Assembly (NCBI GenBank): GCA_977006965.1 | Contig: OZ345364.1 | Coordinates: 1-64,000 of the forward strand | DNA length: 64,000 bases | From: Phymatolithon calcareum | Taxonomy: Eukaryota > Rhodophyta > Florideophyceae > Hapalidiales | Reading direction: 5' to 3' | Shown here: positions 58,010 through 64,000 of the stretch, in pieces | Layout of the letters: each line of letters begins with the position of its first letter | Position numbering within the stretch: position 1 is the stretch's first letter | Notes under the pieces: model-generated | Database searches by the model: none | Told to the model about the DNA's origin: nothing | Seen by the model: only the letters and a program-made list of their open reading frames with translations | Translations under genes and position numbers: made by a program

Positions 58010-58353
58010 TGAAAGATATGCGGTATGTCCGCTCAGTGCAGCCAACTTGAACGGCGGTCCTCGGTCGAGGCTCATGATGAGTCTGGACCACAAGAGGGGA
58101 TGTCTCTCATTAAGTAGGACCAAAAGGGGATTATTTGAATATCTGGACCACAGGGGCATTGGTCCTATAATGGGTCATGTAGATCACTCTAAACACTGGT
58201 ATTGAGAAGCAAGCAGTGGAAGAATATATGAAGCAAGGAGTAAAGACGTTTGCGTACACAAAGTTCAAGGTAGTCAATTCTGCGTTACCAGTCGTAGGTT
58301 CTGCGGTCGGTGTGTAGGCTGCGAATTAGTAGTCTATCTTTTGTGTTACTACA
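58010..58353 (+). repeat. Left LTR of Copia element
   Basis: 344 bp, shared with the right LTR from GAAAGATATG to ATCTTTTGTGTTACTA. It contains several GGACCA motifs. The exact ends are set by the limit of similarity and the TG...CA rule. Confidence 0.85.
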
Positions 58354-58496
58354 CGTTCACCCTCTCACAACTAACCCTGCATGATCACATTCGCGAATTC
58401 CCCATACAGGGAAGACTCAGAGGGAAAAATCCGTCCACAATTCAATTGAAAAAGCGATCCCACATAGTGCTTAGATTGCAAAAGTACAACTTGCGA

Positions 58497-58640
58497 GAAG
58501 CAAAGTTGTTGCTACTGCTGTCACTGCTGCAACTGTTGCTACTACTGAAACTGCTCCTACTGCTGCAACAATTGTTGCTGCTGCCGCTACTCTTTCTGTT
58601 ATTGCTGCTGGTATTGCTGTTCTTGCCGCTGTCTCTGTCT
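58497..58640 (+). repeat. Imperfect GCT/ACT trinucleotide stretch
   Basis: A low-complexity run of GCTACT, GCTGCT and GTTGCT triplets in the leader between the left LTR and gag. In one frame it gives Leu runs, in another Ala/Thr/Val runs; neither is likely to be a protein. Confidence 0.6.
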
Positions 58641-59209
58641 CTGTTCGCCCGCCACTGCGTTGTTTTTTGTAGGTAATTGCTGAAAGAATTAAGGAAACTT
58701 GAACAGAAGGAGGAGGGAATAGTTTTTATTACCCTGGCACGCAAAGCAGTTGTGAGCAGTGGTAGTACCTGTCTAGGTTCGCCTGGGGTGCTACTCCACT
58801 CCGCTATACTATCTGACGCTGCGGAACCACCACCAAAGGGAGAACCGGGTGTAGGCGAAAGCCTGTGGAGTCCGCAGTGCGGCCTTCTGGACGGATTGTT
58901 GTAACTTTTAGAATCAAAAAACCTTTACAAAACAACGAAAGATGGCTATTAACGGAGATAGACCAGAATTCATGGCCCATATTGAGTTAGCCGGGCTCAA
59001 GGAATCCTGTCTTTTCGTCACCTTTCGGCTCGGATTGATGCTTGTGTAATGACGGGTGAGCAGGTAAAGCGAGAATTTGCCGAAATGTTCCCTCTCGCTC
59101 ATTTCTTTCTCCCGAAATTCGTTCTATGCCTACTATCTATCGCAATCTTCGGTACTGACTGAACGAAAAAGGCGCCAACTTGACTGTAAATTCCTCACGT
59201 CGTATCGAA

Positions 59210-60468
59210 ATGACGTTGGAAACTAGTAACTATGAGGACAACGAAGATACTGTTCCGCGGAGGATATTTTTAAGGGCGTATTTGTGCGAGGAGGGACATC
59301 TTCACAACCTGCTGCATCTGCTACTTCTGGCCGCATGAGAAGCGGAGACACAACTCGTTCTGATGACTGTGCTCAAAGTTCTCACAAGATGGCACGCAAC
59401 ATTGTCATGAGGTTCCGAGAGAATTCATCCAAATTCTCAGGAGACATCGGGGAGGCATAGATGGAGTATGTTGCTGAATATCAGCAAATAGCCCGGGACT
59501 ACAATCTCAACCCAAGTCAAAAGTGGCAGTTTCTCCACAACCTACTTCGAGGAGACGCTAAACGATTCTATCTTGATAGATTTGATAACCAAATGAGTAG
59601 TTTTCAGCATGCGATTGAAATGATTAACAACAAGTACAATTCTATTGTACGTCAAAACAGAGTAAAGAACTACCTCTCTGGTGTGCGCCTGAACAAGTTC
59701 GTGGGAGAGTGTCTAGCGGAATCTGAGTCGCTTGAGAAGCTTTACAAAGCTCTCACCTCAGGTCCCTCAGTCTCACCGTGGGGATTCAAACAAAAATAGT
59801 GTTCTTACGAAACGCTAGTGCTGGTTGCACTTGGGCGACAGAGCCTCTAAGCAGCATTGCTACAGATTCTCTCACATTCCACCAAATTTACGGGGAGCTT
59901 GAAGCTGCTTTGCATCTGCTGAAAGAAGCTCAATTAGCAGTTATGAGAGACAGTTCCAGTATATCGACGAATCCATCAGATAGAGCCGAGTCAAACGTTT
60001 CCTGGTATACTCCAGCAGGACCAAAGTCGCTATCTGAACCGTCATAAAGGCATTGGAAATGGTTTGAAAGGTACACAATCTTATAGGTCGAGGGCGACGT
60101 TATCAAATGCCTTCGATGCATTGAAGATAATGGGCTGCTTTAACTGCGATGATCCGAACCATACCATTAAGCAGTGCTCCAAACCAGTTGATGCTAATAG
60201 AGCCCCTAAGCGGAGAACGGAATACATTGCTAAGAAGAATGGTAATAATCTAAATGCTCACATAGTGCTCTTTGAGCTGTGTAGTCAGCTCTACAATTCA
60301 GAAGACGAGCAAATCTTTGATGAAGACGAAGAAGTCGAAAATGACATCGAGGAAGACATAGGTGATGCTGATCTTTTCGAAGCTCTCATATCTTACAAAG
60401 ATATTACTCGTCCTTCAGAGCTCTGCAAAAACCACATCAGAGGTCAGCCCTGCCTTCTCCCCATTTGA
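59210..60468 (+). pseudogene. Copia gag, broken
   Basis: An ATG at 59210 starts coding, a frameshift near 59268 follows, and the body reads MARNIVMRFRENSSKFSGDI (from 59389) up to a TAG at 59458 where a Trp is typical. It continues with MEYVAEYQQIARDYNLNPSQ and LLRGDAKRFYLDRF, a retrotransposon capsid pattern. After further shifts, CFNCDDPNHTIKQC (about 60133-60174) is a C-x2-C-x4-H-x4-C zinc knuckle of nucleocapsid type. An acidic stretch and the stop at 60466 follow. Confidence 0.8.
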
Positions 60469-63400
60469 GATTCATGCCACCGTACTGGGAGACGAATCTT
60501 TCCATGGTGCATGCATAGACACCGGAGCTGAGATGGTCCGTTGTCGGCAAAGATCAGGCAGAAGCTTACTATCGATTCGTGAGCATTCCGCTATTCATAA
60601 GAACAGACACTTCAGAAACTTCAAGGGCGTATAAGTTTGGAGGCCAGTGAAAGAAAAGCATTCGAAATGCTAAATTCCGCATTCCTTACGCAGATGGCAA
60701 GCACATGGTCATCGAAGTTGACGTTATTGATCTCAGCGTTCCTCTGCTGATCGATTTAGATGTTTTGGATGAGTACGACTTGCTAGCTGATAACGTGGAC
60801 AACAGAGGTGTCTGCAAGAATCCTCCTTGGAGGGCTCCTCTCGTTTGAAAGCTCGGCCACATCTACTACGAGTGGAACTATGAATCTACGTATACAGAAG
60901 TAGAGTTCAACCGCATTCATCCTCATTTTTTCTTCCACAACCAGATCGAATATTCAGCTTGATGAGGAGAGCCGGTGACGCGAACGCAAACCCAGAAACT
61001 CTGAAAATGCTGTACAAACTGACTTGAGATTGTGCTGTTGGCCAGCGACTGTCAGGACAAACTGGAAGATTCCGTGTCTCTATACCGCATGACGACATCG
61101 TTTTCAACCGCCTTGTTCTAATGGACCTGATGAAACTAGAAACGAAAACTGTTCTTCACATAACCTGTAATGACACACTTTTCAGTGCAGCTGTATTTCT
61201 TTTTCACGGGGAGACGACTGTTGCTGTCTGGCAGGCGTATGTCTGATATCGGGTGAATCCCTACGTCGGCTACTCAAAATCTATTCATGCTGAGCAAAGT
61301 TTCCAATCTCAGTCTGACGAATGGAAAGTCCTGTTAAAATCGTGTGGAATCGACCGATACGATCCTGGAGTTGAAAGTCACAATGAGCTTGGTGTTGGTG
61401 AGCGTTACCATCTGTTTCTGTGTCAGATATTTCGAAAGGATAGGACGGTTCATCCGAACATACCGCTTGACGACGCACTCTCGCTTGCCGTCCAAGCAAT
61501 CAACTGTACCGAACGGATTATCGCCAACACTTCTTGTGTTTAGAATAGTATCATATTTTCCGTTTGGCTTCTCGGATCTTCCAAGGCAAAGAGAACGCAT
61601 GAAGGTAATGAAGGTTGCAAGAAAGGAAACGACTAAGACGATTGCAGCGGCAAGATTGAAACGAGGAAGTCGCAGAGGTGTTCCAACGGCTTCAGACAAT
61701 GACTTAATGATTGGAATGAATGTACTCATGTACAGAGAGCGTCCAGTAAATCGATGGGTGAGGCCCTTCACAGTTGTTTCTGGAGATAACAAGAATGTTT
61801 GGCTGCATATAAACTTAACAATAAAGCTAGTTTCCGTCGACAAAATCAAAAAGTACAGAACTGCGGACGAAAGCAGTTACGATACTCCGGAAAGGACATC
61901 TATTCCTGCCTCAAGCCCTATTAGACCTTCCGATGATCCCAGTGAAATGGATAGGACCTTGGAACAGGTTATAGCAGGTGGTGTGTTCTTATCGCAGCTA
62001 TATCGCAAATTTGCAACGCTTACTACAAGAACAGACAGTACCGAGAGTGCCACCAGAACTCCAAGCAGCATTCTTCTTACTGAAATCATCGACAAAGATG
62101 ATCCAAGATCGAAGTCTGCACCCTTTGTTGCAGCAAGAAAGTCTGAAATTGACAACTTAATAGCTTGGAATACCTGGTCTGTGGTGAAAATAAGATCTAT
62201 ACATCAAAACTCCAACATAATAAGCGGTCGTTCTGTTGAAACCCAGAAACATGTTGGTACGGAAAGGGAAAATGCCAAAGCAAGGTATGTAGGCCAAGGG
62301 TTTAAAGACGACATGAAGCCATTTCTCGTTCACAATAACCGAACCCTACACCAGAGCTCAACTAATATTCTTGCATCTACTACTGCTATTAAGGGATTCC
62401 GTATTTCTTTCCTTGACGTAACACAAGCTTATCTACAGGGAAAGGACAAATTCTCAAGAGAGATCTATCTCAAGCCTCGCTCTAAGGATATAGATCTCCT
62501 TGGACTATGCCCTAATGAAGAACTACGTCTCGAAAAACCACTGTTCGGAGCAAGCGATATTGGTGACTCTTGGGGTGAGGCCTTGTCCAACCATTTTCAG
62601 AACCAGTTGAAGATGGTTTTGATCAATGGTGACCGTTCTCTGTACGCAATGAAGCACAATTCTGAAACCATTGGACTTCTCGGAAGCTATGTAGATGACT
62701 TGATGTTTGCTCGCTGTGCTATGTTCAACTCCGAAATCAAAACAACGATGGCAAAAATTTGAAACCAAGCCGATTCAATGGGATAAATTCGAGTTCCTCG
62801 GTGTTTCCATTAAAAGTGTACCGAACATTAACGGTAAATCGGAGATTCACACCAGCCAGCCTGAGCACGTCGACAAGGCGCGAGAGATCCCAAATGATAT
62901 AAGCTTCGATATGTTTCGATCCGTTCGTACTGTCATCGGATGGCTTTCTCACAGTCGCCCTGGTGTTTTCTGTGCTATTATTCGAGCTTCTCAAGTTACT
63001 GAAAGGATGTTCCACAAGAAGCATGTTAAGGAACTGAATGAAAGTATACGCCGCGTGAAACGGAGCTCACGCTTGAGTTTGAAGTTTAGAGCATTGAATT
63101 CCAAGTCTTTGCACCTTCGAGTATATGCTGACGCGTCTTTTGCATCAAATGAAGACTCGTCTTCTCAACAGGGCCACATTATTCTGCTACGCGACAAAGA
63201 CAACAACTCTCATATTCTTGTGTACAGTAGCAGAAAGTCCAAGCGAGTTGTAGGATCCATCATGGCCGGTGAAATGTTCGACTTCTCAGACGCCTTCGAC
63301 CATGGCTTCATTCTGAGGCATAATCTCGAAATGATAATATTTTGCAAAATTCCGTTGTAAATGTTTACGGATTCTAAGCAGATCTTTGACGTAATTACGC

Positions 63401-63615
63401 GTGCCTCAGACACTAGTCTAAAACGACTGATGATTGACATTTCTGCAACGAGAGAGGCCTACAACAAGAATGAAATATGCAATGTCGGTCTCGTTCCTGG
63501 TGATGTAAATCCTGCAAACGGAATGACCAAGCATTGGTTTTGCCTCTCTCTCTTCACGTTGATCAATACCGGAATTGATAACATGCCTGTTGTGCAGTGT
63601 TTTTGCCACGTTTAA
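60463..63615 (+). pseudogene. Copia pol (protease, integrase, reverse transcriptase, RNase H), broken
   Basis: Protease: ACIDTGAEM near 60512-60537, then VDVIDLSVPLLIDLDVLDEY. Integrase: a degraded zinc region (NRIHPHFFFHNQ), LVLMDLMKLET with the first Asp, a degraded second acidic site (HAEQSFQSQSDEW) and GVESHNELG with the Glu near 61366-61392. Reverse transcriptase: ISFLDVTQAYLQG (62404-62442) and LGSYVDDLMFA, the YVDD box at 62688-62699, in the frame 61553-62762. A frameshift near 62750 leads to FEFLGVSIKS and RNase H: LRVYADASFASNED near 63118 and MFTDSKQIFDVI after a TAA at 63358. All four enzymes are recognisable and none is intact. Confidence 0.85.
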
Positions 63616-63652
63616 GATTACCACGACCTCGGATTTTTAAAAGGCGGGAGCG

Positions 63653-64000
63653 CGAAAGATATGAGGCATGTCCGCTCAGTGCAGCCAACTTGCACGGCGG
63701 TCCTCGGTCGAGGCTTATGATGAGTCTGGACCACAAGAGGGGAGCTTTCTCATTAATTAGGACCAAAAAGGGATTATTTGAATATCTGGACCACAGGGTC
63801 AGGGGTCCTATAATGACCACTATAAACACTGGTATTGAGTAGCAGGCAATAGAAGAATATATGGAGTAAGGAGTAAAAGACGTTTGCGTACACAATGTTC
63901 AAGGTAGTCAATTCTGCGTTACCGGTCGTAGGTGAGCACTTGCACGGTTCCGCGGTCAGTTTGTAGGCTGGGAATTAGCATTCTATCTTTTGTATTACTA
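63653..64000 (+). repeat. Right LTR of Copia element (end outside window)
   Basis: Matches the left LTR with numerous substitutions and small indels, including an extra GAGCACTTGCACG-like insert near 63935. It is preceded by a short purine-rich tract (AAAAGGCGGGAG), the likely polypurine tract. The last few bases and the target duplication lie beyond the window. Confidence 0.85.

Larger units (their letters stand above)
58010..64000 (+). mobile_element. Ty1/Copia LTR retrotransposon, decayed, cut by window end
   Basis: Two direct LTRs (58010-58353 and 63653 onward) flank a gag-protease-integrase-reverse transcriptase-RNase H series. Integrase precedes reverse transcriptase, which is the Copia order. 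The LTRs differ at many positions and several small indels, so the insertion is not recent. The coding part has many stops and frameshifts and cannot be autonomous. The left LTR begins TGAAAGATATG and ends ACTACA, a TG...CA pair; the right copy has C in place of the initial T. No convincing tRNA primer site was recognised after 58353. Confidence 0.88.

Noticed and set aside
61344-61552. N-terminal part of the 472-codon pol frame
   Set aside because: Over this stretch the integrase reads in a different frame (ESHNELG), so the first 70 codons of that frame are a shadow; real coding in it begins near 61553.

Overview
The window is eukaryotic and starts at a chromosome end. Positions 1-2022 are a 2 kb array of CCCTATT units (G-strand AATAGGG) in the orientation expected of a left telomere. 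Behind it lies a 13.4 kb higher-order satellite, then 48 kb of mostly decayed genes and transposons. Reading frames are long and almost intron-free; only 54.4-56.9 kb shows candidate splice sites. The mix (Copia and LINE elements, Tigger-like transposases, a Crypton-like tyrosine recombinase, intron-poor genes) suits an alga or other protist. A red alga is my best guess, but the sequence does not prove it. I see no bacterial operon, rRNA, convincing tRNA or CRISPR array. || Layout. 1-2022 telomere, closed by a perfect 16-bp palindrome. 2202-15614 satellite made of 144-bp units in blocks of 9, 8, 12, 13, 14 and 5, separated by a nearly invariant 666-bp spacer. 15615-23635 two tandem minus-strand NLR-like genes with a PH-like region, a hydrophobic helical region, NB-ARC and, in copy 2, WD40-like repeats. 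Copy 1 is cut by the satellite; copy 2 is riddled with stop codons. 24715-25591 a Tigger-like element with inverted ends and a TA duplication. 25.7-28.5 kb short dispersed and tandem repeats. 28579-29769 an HSP70 frame that stops exactly at the end of the ATPase domain. 29.9-31.1 kb a LINE remnant. 33664-34542 a second Tigger-like transposase. 35.5-40.3 kb a minisatellite, an unknown 529-codon frame and a broken UPF1-type helicase. 42.2-43.3 kb the other half of a LINE reverse transcriptase. 45175-45663 a small intact zinc-binding protein. 47.4-48.8 kb a broken HSP70 paralog. 50491-53690 a 3.2 kb array of a 10-bp unit, followed by a small zinc-binding ORF. 54.4-56.9 kb decayed genes on the minus strand, including a tyrosine recombinase, plus a 486-bp MITE. 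58010-64000 a decayed Ty1/Copia element whose right LTR runs off the window. || Taken together this is a subtelomeric graveyard. Intact-looking frames are few: the 733-codon NLR copy 1, the 396-codon HSP70 ATPase domain, the 529-codon frame, and two small zinc-binding proteins. Many pseudogenes are broken by single nonsense substitutions rather than indels, and most of those look like G:C to A:T transitions. The most interesting biology is the PH / hydrophobic helical region / NB-ARC / WD40 receptor pair directly abutting the satellite.
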